Below are positions 44,777 to 54,800 of a DNA stretch of 64,000 nt, piece by piece. The position numbers and the translations under genes are program-made. Source of the stretch: Gimesia sp. (lineage in GTDB: Bacteria; Planctomycetota; Planctomycetia; Planctomycetales; Planctomycetaceae). Numbering within the stretch: the first letter of the stretch is position 1; the number at the start of each line of letters is the position of its first letter. Under the pieces are notes generated by a model. That model did not search any database, was not told the origin of the DNA, and saw only the letters and a list, made by a program, of their open reading frames with translations. The stretch lies in assembly GCF_040219335.1 (NCBI RefSeq), contig NZ_JAVJSQ010000014.1:1-64000 (forward strand). The letters run 5' to 3'.

Positions 44777-45693
44777 TGCGTTTCGAGAAGATCAATATCG
44801 CTCTGGTACCCCGGAAGGCCAGCAGTTGCCTGGACCTGGCGATCCGTTTCTATGGACGGTTCCTGATCCCGATCCTCAAACTCTGGGCGATCATCGCGAT
44901 CCCGGCCTGCACCCTCGTGTATTGCCTCAGCTATTATTTTCTGCTGGACCTGCGGATGGCACTGACTGTGGCCTTCTTTGCCTCATCACCGCTGGGGGTC
45001 CTGCTCACCTGGAATTCAGCCCTGTTTGCGTTCGGAAACACTCCGGGCATGGGAAGCCTGAGACGCCAGTTCCAGTTCCGGATGATTCCTTTGATGCTGT
45101 TCTGCCTGGCAGAGAGAGCCCTGTTCTTTATCGGACCTGCCCTGCTCTTCTTTTCCGGCAATATGCTCGGCCTGCTGGGATTTATCTACTGTTTCTTTCC
45201 CGGTATCTGGATTCTGGTACGCAGCGGATTCCGGGTCGAACAGGCTGTTCTGGATTATGCAGGTGTCGCCTCGCAGGAAGATGCCTCGCACGATCATCGC
45301 ACAAAAGACCTGATCAAGACCAACTTCGGCTCACTCTTTGGCCGGGGACTGGCGATCTTTCTCTTCTGCTACATCCTGACACTGATCCTGTTTATCACCT
45401 TCGACTACCTCTGCTACACCCTGCTGGAGTTCCCGATCCTGATTGGACAGATCCCATACCTGCTGGATCCGAAAACCGCCGATGATACACTGATCAATAT
45501 CATGCTGCTGATGACGACAGACCCCCGCGTGCTGGCCATGCTGACGGCATTCATCCTGCTGGTCTATCCCATTGGCCGCCTGGCCTGGTTCTTTACTTAT
45601 ATCGATCTGCGGGTGCGTCTGGACTGCTGGGATATGGAACTCCGTATGACCGAAGTCTCTGAGAATCTGACATTCAAGGAGGTTTCGTTATGA
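44773..45693 (+). CDS. Polytopic membrane protein of the RDD operon
   Basis: This 306-residue protein has at least five hydrophobic helices (FYGRFLIPILKLWAIIAIPA near the start, FILLVYPIGRLAWFFTYIDL at the end) and no recognised catalytic motif. It occupies the position of an unnamed membrane protein between SpoIIM-like and DUF4129 genes. The ATGA overlap with the upstream gene and the 4-base overlap downstream support translation coupling. Confidence 0.7.
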   Translation: MMRFEKINIALVPRKASSCLDLAIRFYGRFLIPILKLWAIIAIPACTLVYCLSYYFLLDLRMALTVAFFASSPLGVLLTWNSALFAFGNTPGMGSLRRQFQFRMIPLMLFCLAERALFFIGPALLFFSGNMLGLLGFIYCFFPGIWILVRSGFRVEQAVLDYAGVASQEDASHDHRTKDLIKTNFGSLFGRGLAIFLFCYILTLILFITFDYLCYTLLEFPILIGQIPYLLDPKTADDTLINIMLLMTTDPRVLAMLTAFILLVYPIGRLAWFFTYIDLRVRLDCWDMELRMTEVSENLTFKEVSL

Positions 45694-46472
45694 CAGCCTC
45701 TCGAGTTCGCCTCCAGAGCAGAGTCTCCCTGATTCTCAGTCTGGGAATCCTCCTGCTGACCCCGGTGTTTCTCGCTGCACAGCAGGAAAATGATTACACC
45801 GATCTGTCATCTCCTGACCAGGTGATGCTGAAGCAGGACATGCAGGAGATTCTGAAACGGCCCGAATTTCGACATCTGACCCGCGAACGCGAACTCACTC
45901 AGGAAGCCGACGTGGATCTGAACGACTGGATCAAAGATTCTCCCCGACAAAGCAGCTATGACACCTCTGCCATCTCCGGTGTTGCCGGATTGATTTTCCT
46001 CTACCTGTCGTATGCTGCTGTGATTTGTGCCTGTCTCCTGGTTCTGTTCCTGCTCGTAAAAGCAGTGACTGGCTTTAAGCTTTCCAGAGAGCACAACATG
46101 AAATCCGACAAAACCCAATTGCAAGGGGAGATGGTGCTGGAGGAACATGTCTCGCCCGCTGAATTAGCGGCAGCCACTTACCTCGAACGGGCACAGGAAC
46201 TCGCCCGATCCGGTAACTACCATCAAGCCATCATCCAGCTACTGTATGGATCCATGAGCTTCATTGAACGCTCGGGATGGATCCGGTTCCGAAAAGGATT
46301 AACTTATCGCGATTACATGCGTGCGGCACGCCCGCATGGCCTGGCCGGTGAATCACTGCGTCAGATGATTCGCACTTATGAACCCCTGGGATTCGGCCGT
46401 CGGGTCGCAACCCGAGAACACTTTGAAAGTACACTCCAGCATTATGAATCAGCCTTCCAGAAAGAAACGTGA
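45690..46472 (+). CDS. DUF4129-domain membrane protein
   Basis: This 260-residue protein has a signal-like helix near the N-terminus, a helix at about 100-125 (LIFLYLSYAAVICACLLVLF) and a C-terminal cytoplasmic DUF4129 domain: LERAQELARSGNYHQAIIQL, then RFRKGLTYRDYMR and TYEPLGFGRRVATREHFEST. The domain is common beside transglutaminase, MoxR and DUF58 genes. The last 29 bases overlap the DUF4350 gene start. Confidence 0.8.
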   Translation: MTASRVRLQSRVSLILSLGILLLTPVFLAAQQENDYTDLSSPDQVMLKQDMQEILKRPEFRHLTRERELTQEADVDLNDWIKDSPRQSSYDTSAISGVAGLIFLYLSYAAVICACLLVLFLLVKAVTGFKLSREHNMKSDKTQLQGEMVLEEHVSPAELAAATYLERAQELARSGNYHQAIIQLLYGSMSFIERSGWIRFRKGLTYRDYMRAARPHGLAGESLRQMIRTYEPLGFGRRVATREHFESTLQHYESAFQKET

Positions 46473-47688
46473 ACGCAGAAATGCGGGCTGGTTCTGGCTG
46501 GCCGCACTCTGTCTGCTACTTCCTTTGCACCTCTGGTTTCCGGAGTTCGGTACCGGTGCGCTGGACGATTCCTACAGTTCCTCCGCCAGCGGGAAAAAAG
46601 CATTTTATCTCCTGCTCGATCATGAATCGTTTCAAACGGAACGCAACCGGACTCCTCTAAGCGTCCTGCTGCAAACACTCGATTATGACGAAACCGTCTG
46701 CATCCTCGGGCCGGCCCGCTATCCCAGTCCACTGGAATGGTCGTCTCTGCTGGCCTGGGTCGAAGAGGGCGGGCGACTGGTCATCTCAGCCAATCCAAAA
46801 CATCCGCAATTCCAGGTGGAACCGCTGGAACTCAGCGTGGAATATCTCGATGAAGTGGAACGGGAGAACATGCCCCGTGTTGAGAAAAAAGAGGAAGACA
46901 AAGAGGAATCCGATCTCAGTCTACTGATGAAAGGCGAACATGACCTGATCGAAGCCCAGGCCTCTACCGTGTTTTCTGATGTCCCTTCACTCGTCTGGGA
47001 TACCAATGCACGGGTGACCTCCGCAACGGGTCAGGCTCTGGTCACTGCAGGAGAGACCCAGCAGGCCGTCCGACTGCATCATGGCTTGGGAACAGTTGTT
47101 GTCTCCGCCTCCTCGGAAATCTTTTCAAATCAGTCCATGGTAGATGGCGGCAGCGTTGCGGCATTTCGGCTCATTGAGGCTGCCGGACCTCCCGAGTATT
47201 TTGTTGTTGATGAATCGCTGAATGCTTCAGGAACTTCCAAAGTCGTCGCCCTGCTGATCGATCCGACCTTCCGCCCCCTGACAATCCAGCTGCTGATCAC
47301 ACTGCTGATTTTCGGCTGGTGGAGAAACAATCGTTTCGGGCCGATCCTCTCTTCTCACATTCTGCCCCGGCATAATATTGTTTCGCATACCGATAACGTC
47401 GGCAATTTACACTATAAAAAAGCCAACGGGCGTGCTTTACTATTCGCGTATATCAAGCAGCTGTTTTCCGAACTGAACCTCAGGCATTTCCGTGGTGAGG
47501 AACATCGTGTACTCGATCCCATCGCGAGACGTTTGAATGAAGATCCAAAGCAGATCAAAAAATTCCTGAAACAGGCTGCTCAAATCGCGAAGAGTAAAAA
47601 AGTGAATCGCCATCAGATGGGTGAGCTGATTCGAAAACTGTCAAAAATCAGACAGGCTGCTTCGCCTGGGAAATATCAGAAGAAATAA
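46444..47688 (+). CDS. DUF4350-domain membrane protein
   Basis: This 414-residue protein has a helix at the N-terminus (AGWFWLAALCLLLPLHLWF), then the DUF4350 domain (DSYSSSASGKKAFYLLLDHE, CILGPARYPSPLEW, LLAWVEEGGRLVISA). A second helix follows near residue 280 (PLTIQLLITLLIFGWW) and then a cytoplasmic basic helical tail. DUF4350 resembles glutamine-amidotransferase-like domains and usually precedes moxR. ATG at 46444 starts inside the preceding gene; a Met 22 codons upstream is less likely. No MoxR or DUF58 gene follows. Confidence 0.8.
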   Translation: MNQPSRKKRERRNAGWFWLAALCLLLPLHLWFPEFGTGALDDSYSSSASGKKAFYLLLDHESFQTERNRTPLSVLLQTLDYDETVCILGPARYPSPLEWSSLLAWVEEGGRLVISANPKHPQFQVEPLELSVEYLDEVERENMPRVEKKEEDKEESDLSLLMKGEHDLIEAQASTVFSDVPSLVWDTNARVTSATGQALVTAGETQQAVRLHHGLGTVVVSASSEIFSNQSMVDGGSVAAFRLIEAAGPPEYFVVDESLNASGTSKVVALLIDPTFRPLTIQLLITLLIFGWWRNNRFGPILSSHILPRHNIVSHTDNVGNLHYKKANGRALLFAYIKQLFSELNLRHFRGEEHRVLDPIARRLNEDPKQIKKFLKQAAQIAKSKKVNRHQMGELIRKLSKIRQAASPGKYQKK

Positions 47689-47701
47689 TGAAAGCCCATT
47701 T

Positions 47702-48055
47702 GTGATTACCTACCATTCGATCGCCAAAGTCGGTGACATTCCGGAAGGAGAAGGACGCGCTTATCATCTCGAAGGCCTGATGATCGCCGTCTTCCTCAAA
47801 GAAGGCCAGTATACCGCCATCAATGATTTCTGCCCTCACCAGGGAGCGCCCCTCTCAACCGGCTATGTCGACGAAGAGGGAGCGGTTACCTGTCCCTGGC
47901 ATGCCTGGCGATTCTGTATCAAAGATGGCACCTGGCTGGACAATCCCAAATCAAAATTACAGGTTCCCGTATACCCGCTGCGAATCGAAGGGGATGACAT
48001 CCAGGTGGGACTGGAGCTCCCTGAAGAAGAGGCCCCATCGACTCCCGCCGACTAA
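47702..48055 (+). CDS. Rieske-type [2Fe-2S] ferredoxin
   Basis: This 117-residue cytoplasmic protein has the two Rieske motifs, FCPHQGAPLS and CPWHAWRF, in which two Cys and two His bind the cluster. It resembles NirD-like small-subunit or dioxygenase ferredoxins. No reductase or oxygenase gene lies nearby, so the partner is unknown. GTG at 47702 is the start. The stop codon overlaps that of the convergent hydrolase by bases. Confidence 0.85.
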   Translation: MITYHSIAKVGDIPEGEGRAYHLEGLMIAVFLKEGQYTAINDFCPHQGAPLSTGYVDEEGAVTCPWHAWRFCIKDGTWLDNPKSKLQVPVYPLRIEGDDIQVGLELPEEEAPSTPAD

Positions 48056-48735
48056 AACTCGCAGGAGCCCCCCGGTTCCAATACCACCGGTTCGGCTGTG
48101 GTCTGGCTTCGTACCTGATGAGCCCACGCAGCGGCGTCTTGTTCAATCAGGGGCCAGGTATTGTAGTGCATGGGGATAACCCGTTTGGGTTCGATCAGTT
48201 TCGTCGCCCGTACGGCATCTTCCGGTCCCATAGTGAAGTTATCGCCGATCGGCAGGATCGCCAGGTCAACGCCTTCTTCACCAATCAGCTTCATGTCGTA
48301 AAACAGACCGGTATCAGCGGCAAAGTAAATCGTTCCATCATCCAGTTTTAAGAGGATACCACAGGGGCTGCCGCCGTTGCTTCCGTCCGGCAGCATTGAT
48401 CCATGATGGGCGATCGTCAGCTTGACGGTCCCAAACTCATGTTGATAGGAACCACCGATGTGCTGAGGGTGCACATTTTCAATCCCCTGTTTCCCCATCC
48501 AGTCGATGATTTCGAAATTGGCAACCACCAGCGCTTTGGTTCGTTTCGCGATCTCAACGGTATCCCCGACATGATCGCCGTGTCCGTGACTGACAATGAT
48601 CGCATCAGCCTCGAGGGCATCGGCGGAGACGCTCGCGCTGGGATTCCCTGTCAGAAAGGGATCCAGGAGGATGGTTTTACCATTGGTTTCAATCTGAAAG
48701 GAGGAATGTCCCAGCCAGGTAATCTTTGTTGCCAT
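48052..48735 (-). CDS. UPF0173-family metallo-beta-lactamase-fold hydrolase
   Basis: This 227-residue protein has the MBL fold: ITWLGHSSFQIETNGKTILL, then IIVSHGHGDHVGDTVEIA (HxHxDH), IAHHGSMLPDG, and FAADTGLFYDM near the end. This is the UPF0173 pattern, with an unknown substrate. It follows the giant gene 76 bases downstream on the same strand and ends over the Rieske stop (4-base overlap). ATG at 48735 is the natural start. Confidence 0.9.
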   Translation of the reverse strand: MATKITWLGHSSFQIETNGKTILLDPFLTGNPSASVSADALEADAIIVSHGHGDHVGDTVEIAKRTKALVVANFEIIDWMGKQGIENVHPQHIGGSYQHEFGTVKLTIAHHGSMLPDGSNGGSPCGILLKLDDGTIYFAADTGLFYDMKLIGEEGVDLAILPIGDNFTMGPEDAVRATKLIEPKRVIPMHYNTWPLIEQDAAAWAHQVRSQTTAEPVVLEPGGSCEF

Positions 48736-48811
48736 GCTTGCCTCGAAGGTAAAGAGAAAGGAGTGATCCTGATTTCCGTACCTGCAAGATACAACAGATC
48801 GAAGTCCAATT

Positions 48812-51800
48812 TCAAGCAGTCGGTTTCATTCGCTGTGCACTGAGCCAGATCGCTCCCAGTAGAAAGCAGACCAGTGCAAAGTTCCCCAACCAGTCGGAGA
48901 GGAACAACCAGCCGATCAGCCCCACCAGAGACACGATGATACCGCCCCATTTTCGGAGCACAATCGAATCTCCGTAGCGGGTGACAATCAGAATCAGAAA
49001 GATCAGCATCCCTGCCCAGAAGATCGTCCAGACCAGGGCGGAACCGAAGGCAAACGTATTTTCAGGCCGGACCTTGAGCGCCAGTTTGGGATGCCCATTG
49101 ACCTTGGTGAATTCCAGCTTGTGTCCCTTCAGGGGAATATCAAACTTCAGTGAAATCCCGCCTGCTTGCGTCCAGCCGGCCTGTTGGCTTACCTGCCCCT
49201 TTCGTATCGTCAATTCACCCAATTCTTTCGCATCTCTTCCGAATTTCATATCGTTAGAGTACGTATCGGCGAGTGCTTCTTCGACATCATTTAATTGATT
49301 CCAGACATTTTTTTCTTTGGAATTTGTGATTGCCTCATTTCTCGCGTCTCGTTTGTCGAAGCGGGCTTTCCAGTCTTTTATTACCTGTTCAGGATTCTGG
49401 TTCGTCCCTCCCCCAAAACCGCCAGCCATTCCCGGCCCTTGTGGAGTAGATGACTGACCAGGCATCGCCTGTTGTTGCTGCAATTCCTGCTGAGGCATCG
49501 CAAAATCATTCGCATTCTGCAGGCTCTGCTGACGGCGTAAGGCACGGCTGTCGGCAGGTGTTGTCTGCTGAATACCTTTCTTCCCAGGCGCCTGCTTCGG
49601 TGCGGTATTCCGAATCGAAAAACTTTTCAGTTTAGGCAGGTCACTGGCGGTATTTGATGAAGCCACTCCATCTCCGTTCGAGGATTCAGCCGGGGCGCGA
49701 TTCAACTTGTATAATGAGGCATTATTCCCGATTACGAGACTGTTGAAAGCGTCTTCGGAATCAAAATCGGAGAGTCCATTTGTATTCACTGCGTCGTTCA
49801 ACATTTTATCCTGCTGTGCCTGACGCTGTTGTTCCTTCCGCTGCAGTTCGCTGATCTGCTGTTTGATTCGCTGCCCCTGCTGTCTGGTCTGGGCATCGTC
49901 ATCCGTATCTAACTGTTTCCCCAGTTCTTTCAGGTTGGAGATGACCCGTTTTCGCACACGGTCACTCTTACTGCCGCTGTATACGGAGTAAAGGTTCTCC
50001 ACATCTTTCTGAACACTCGTCAGCGAAAGCTGATATTGGCTGTACTCTGCTTCCGCTAGAACCGGTGACATATTCGTTCGCGAGTTATCCAGTAAGGGAG
50101 TTGCCGAATAGTCGTCGGGAACATAAACAGTCCACTTGGTCTGGGCGACGGGAATTCCATACTCGGCATTCTCAGCTGGTGTGACGATCCGCGGCGGTTC
50201 CAGATCGAGTGCCTGTCCCTGCCAGTTGAATCTCCCCTGGGGCAAACTGGACTCCAGCCGACCGACGAGAATCAGATTGACTGAAAAAGAAAGATCAGCC
50301 GCACTCGTTTTAGGGAGAGCCAGCAGATAGATCGCCTGCTTTTGTGATCGTTTTTCTGCGCCCTTCTCTGTTGGTCCCGCTACCTGTTTGAGTAATACCG
50401 GGGCTGTCGGCACACCTTTGACAAAAGCACTCAAGACCTGCGACCGTTCCGGAAGCATGACTGCCAGAAACTGACGTGAACGGTTACGTAAGCGGTATTC
50501 CGCGTGCGTTTTCCAGCTGCCATCGTGAGCCAGCACGGTCGTCAACTGCGAAAGATTCACCGCAGCGGCGGCTCCCTGGTCTGCCTGGAACTGCTGAATC
50601 TGATACTCGGGAGGCTTACCATTCCCCTGCAACCGAGCCAGGGTCATTGCCTGATTAGCCAGGGAATCATCGAGTGTCAGCGGCATTTCCTCACGATCGA
50701 CCGTTGTAATCGATTCCGGGTTCAGCAGGTTCAATCGTGCCCAGCTGTGATTCAGCAGCATCAGATAATGCTGCTGAATTTCCAGTTCGGTTGTTTGAGA
50801 ATCAACCTGAATGCTGGTATCCATGACACGTACCTCGGGAATCTCAATCTTCCCGGTCACCGGAGGTGCCTGCGTGGTTTCTGCGGTGATGAAATACGTT
50901 CCTTCGACCGAGTTCTGTAGGTGAATCGTCCATTGGATGATTTCATTGCCGATTACGCGTTTGTTGATCTGTCGAATTGAATCCCCGCGGAAGTCCAGAT
51001 GTTCTCCCAGCCAGGCAGGAGTAGTAAACGACAACACATCGGTTGCTGCTCCCTGAATCGACCAGCGAATCCCCACCGTATGGCTGACCGACACATTACC
51101 CACCGTCGTCATCACCAGTGAATTAGCCGTCACATTTGGCTGAGCCGGAGTGAGTTCCAGTTTGATCCACTCCGGCAACTCTGCCGAGGATCGATAAGCG
51201 AATTGAGGCAGACTCGGACGCTGTGCTTTCAACTCGGGTGACAAATCGGCAGAGGAAATCGCCCGCCAGTCTTCCAGTTCGGGGGCACGTGCTACCAAAG
51301 ATTCGTCGATCCAGATAGCCAGATCACTGCGTACCGAGGCAACCGCCAACGGTGTGGGGATCATAACTTCTGCCTGTTGCTGATTTCCCTCCCGGGGCAC
51401 TACACCATCAACGACGATTTCTGCCAGGCTGGTTTTGAGCTCGGCGAATTCAAGAACCAGAACCCGCATGTCATCGGCGTTCTGTTCGATCACATACCAG
51501 TCATCCAGCCCCTGTGCCTGGACACTCAAGACGAGATAGGCTTCAGGCAGTTCCAGCACGAACGTTGATTCGGGAATCCCTTTAAGCTGATAGCGGATGC
51601 GGCTGGAAATACTTAGTTTGCGAGGCGAAACAAGGACTCCATGTTCAGCGATGGCCTGTTTTTCAGCTTGTTTTCGGGAAAGGAAGAACTGAGTCTCCAC
51701 GGGCCGACGTGAAAACCGGTAAGCCCATTGGGGCTGCAGAGTGTGGCCTGCTATTTTCCAGACCGGCGATGCGGTTTCCGGATTCACATACTTCTGAGTA

Positions 51801-54800
51801 TCGATTTGTATCGCTCCGGATATTTTCTCCGGACGAATCTGAAACTGAGGCTCTGCATAGACGCCGATGGTCCCGGTTTCATTTGTGATGGTTTCAGGAA
51901 CAAACTGGGGCAGGTTAAGCGAACGATTCTGCTTTCCAACAGACAGCGACTGAAACGCTTCCACTTTGATGCGTGTCCCATCTTTGATATCGCGTCTTAA
52001 AAAGACTTTGATACGTCGATCTTCTCCGGTCCCCACCATTTCCCAGCCGCCCACATCGGGACCGGTTACGGACTGAATGCGAATGTCCCCGGGAACCTTC
52101 AACAATGCCTGGTTAATCGTCCCCTGTCGCACCTGATATTGATGCAGACTGTGCAACCGCAGTCCCGCGTCCTGGACGACCGCTGACAGACTGGTATCAC
52201 AATGCACAATGCCTTGAATCGCACCCCGCTCTTCTGCCTGACGCCAGGAAATCTGCAGTTGGCCTCCCTGATCTACAGGCAGTTCCAGGGTCGATTTACC
52301 TGCAGTTGCCTGTTTCCGATAAGTGGACCGGGTTCCCGTGATGCTGACCTCCGAAGTTGCATTGGGAAGATCGAGTGTCAAGCGCCCGCTGGCCACAGGC
52401 AGGAGATCGAATTTGAAACTCCCCGCCGTTCCGCTCTGTTGAGCAGGGAGGTCCAGTTCCAGATCGAGGATATGCAGTCCCGCCTGTGAAATTACGATGG
52501 AATACATCGTTTGTGAAACAATTTTATTACTGGCGAATTTGTGTTCCGGATGAGTCAATAATGTGGCCGACTTTCCATCGAGCTGAGCACTGCTGATGGC
52601 CGCTTTCCCTAAAGGCAAGGCGACTGTCACCGGCTGTGAACCAACCGTGTGGATGACCAGACGCCCTTTGACATGCACGACCGCCTGTCCGGTTTCCGCC
52701 CCCGGTTTTAATTCCGTGGCATACAGTGCCTGACTGACAGTTCCCTCAGAAGCTGCCTGCTGATCGATGGGTTCATCCGGATGCGCTGCATTCCAGAGTT
52801 TCCTGAATTCATCCTGCGGCAGAAAGATGCGTTGTGAATCGAGCGGATCAGTGCCTGTTTCATAAGGAATCACCAGGTTTTGCGGTAGCCTGGGGACGGG
52901 AGGGATTTCTCTAGTCTGAGCTACTCCATTTACTGGAGCTCCCAGACAGAAACCCAGCAGGAGCAATGTGGTGACCGTCGCCTGCTTCTTGTCTGCAGTA
53001 GCATTCCAGCGACAGCATTCCCGTCCCAGCTTGTCGATCATCCATTCCACACTCCAGCATAAACCGACCAGTAGCGAACCGATGAAAAGACCATCCAGAA
53101 TTGGCTGCACTCCTGCAGGCAGAAACGCACTGCAGGTGATCGGGAGAAAAATCCCCAATAACAGCACCAGGCAACGCTGCAGACATGTGCGGCTCCGCAT
53201 TAGCCAGCCCAGCCAGAGCACTCCGACCATCACAATCAGAAACAGACGACGATTGATTTTCAGGGCCTGCAACGTCACATCCAGCGACAGCCCGGATTTA
53301 TGGGGCTCGCCGTAATACTGAAATTCCAGTGAGCGATAACCTTCCGGAGCAGGCAGTGGTGCGACAACCGAAAGTCGACCTCCCAGTGCTTTCGCCGGAG
53401 CAGGAGGAAACTCCGCCTCCTTAATTAAATCTTCCCCCGCGATCTCAGACGCCGGCTTGCCTTGCGTGCCTCCAGCCTGCCTGTCGAATTTGGCTTTGCC
53501 ATCTCGAGATTTCGATTCACCAGACCGATTCATTTCCTCAGATTGCGAAGTTGGTTCCTTGAGTTTTCTCGTCAGCCCATCAACCTGCTCTTTCATTTCA
53601 AAACCCAGCGCCGCTTCCGTCTGGGGAACCGAGGTATCAGCATTTTCTTCGATACTGGAAGTGGGTTGTGGTGCATTGTGAAGACGGAGTTCAATATCTT
53701 TCAATTCATTTTTAGACATGGAACGGCGTGCTGCTTCTCGTGACTGCTGCACTGCAGGCAGCATGAGTGCGATAACAATACAAAGCAGGATAAACCCGCC
53801 GAACAGGGAAATCACCACATTTACCCCGCCCCTGCGATAGGCGTAGACACTCACCACTGCAATCAACAGCACAAAACAGGCAGCCAGAACGCGCCCGCCC
53901 ATCTCGCGGATTGGTACAATTGAGAGGTGCTGACGGACTCGTTCGATCATCCCCGGTCGTCCCAGGGGTTGGTCGGGAACGAAATCCCCGGTGCTGTCGG
54001 TAATGAAAGTGTCCTGGGGATACAGAATCGTCCAGGCCTGGTTCATAATCTGTAGCGGCTGGATCTGTCCGGCTCCGTCAACAACGGCGACCCGCGGAGG
54101 CACTGCAGAGAGTCGATCTTTCCATGCCACGTTTCCACGATTCGCATCGTAGAGGAGTTTCAAGGTATGCGTGCCATCGGTCTGGCTATCTGCAGTCACG
54201 GGTATCATGAAAGCAGCACCTGTCTGACGTACCTCAACCGGGGTTCCACCAATCTGGGCCGACAACAGTTCTGCACCCTCGGGAAGTGTGACCTGCAGAG
54301 CCTGAATCCCGACAGCAGAAAAGTTGAGTGCAGCTTCGTTTTGAACTTCTCCTGCAGAGCCCAGTACGCTTTGAATCTGAAGGTGATGCGCAATCGCGGT
54401 GGGTACAGCCGTCTGATCGAAACGGGTTTCCTGGACCTGTATCTGATGACCGGCGCCCACAAACCGGAATGCAGCAACAATGCGTTCCTGGGGCACGTAA
54501 GTGATGGGGGCAGGTAACTCTGCGGCATCGATCGAATTCAGGGCCTGACCTCGGACGCCGGTTGCTTTAATCTGCAGACGCTGATCGCCTTCCGCTTCGA
54601 ATGCAACCTCTCCATACTGACGATCTGCAGACATGATCTGCAGTTGCGGAATCTGCACAACCTCTCCTTCAGGTCGAGGTTGTTCGACGGTCACTGTCAG
54701 GGTCTGCTTTCCACTCAAGCGGCGATCCATCTTCAATTTCCAGACGCGCACTCCGTTCTGTGGTTCTTCGGCCGCCTGTTCAATGATGCGTCCCGCGGAA

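Noticed and set aside
44670-45485. A 271-codon plus-strand frame overlapping the membrane protein gene
   Set aside because: It is out of frame with the coupled operon genes and is Pro/Arg-rich without helices, while the overlapping 44773 frame has clear membrane helices.
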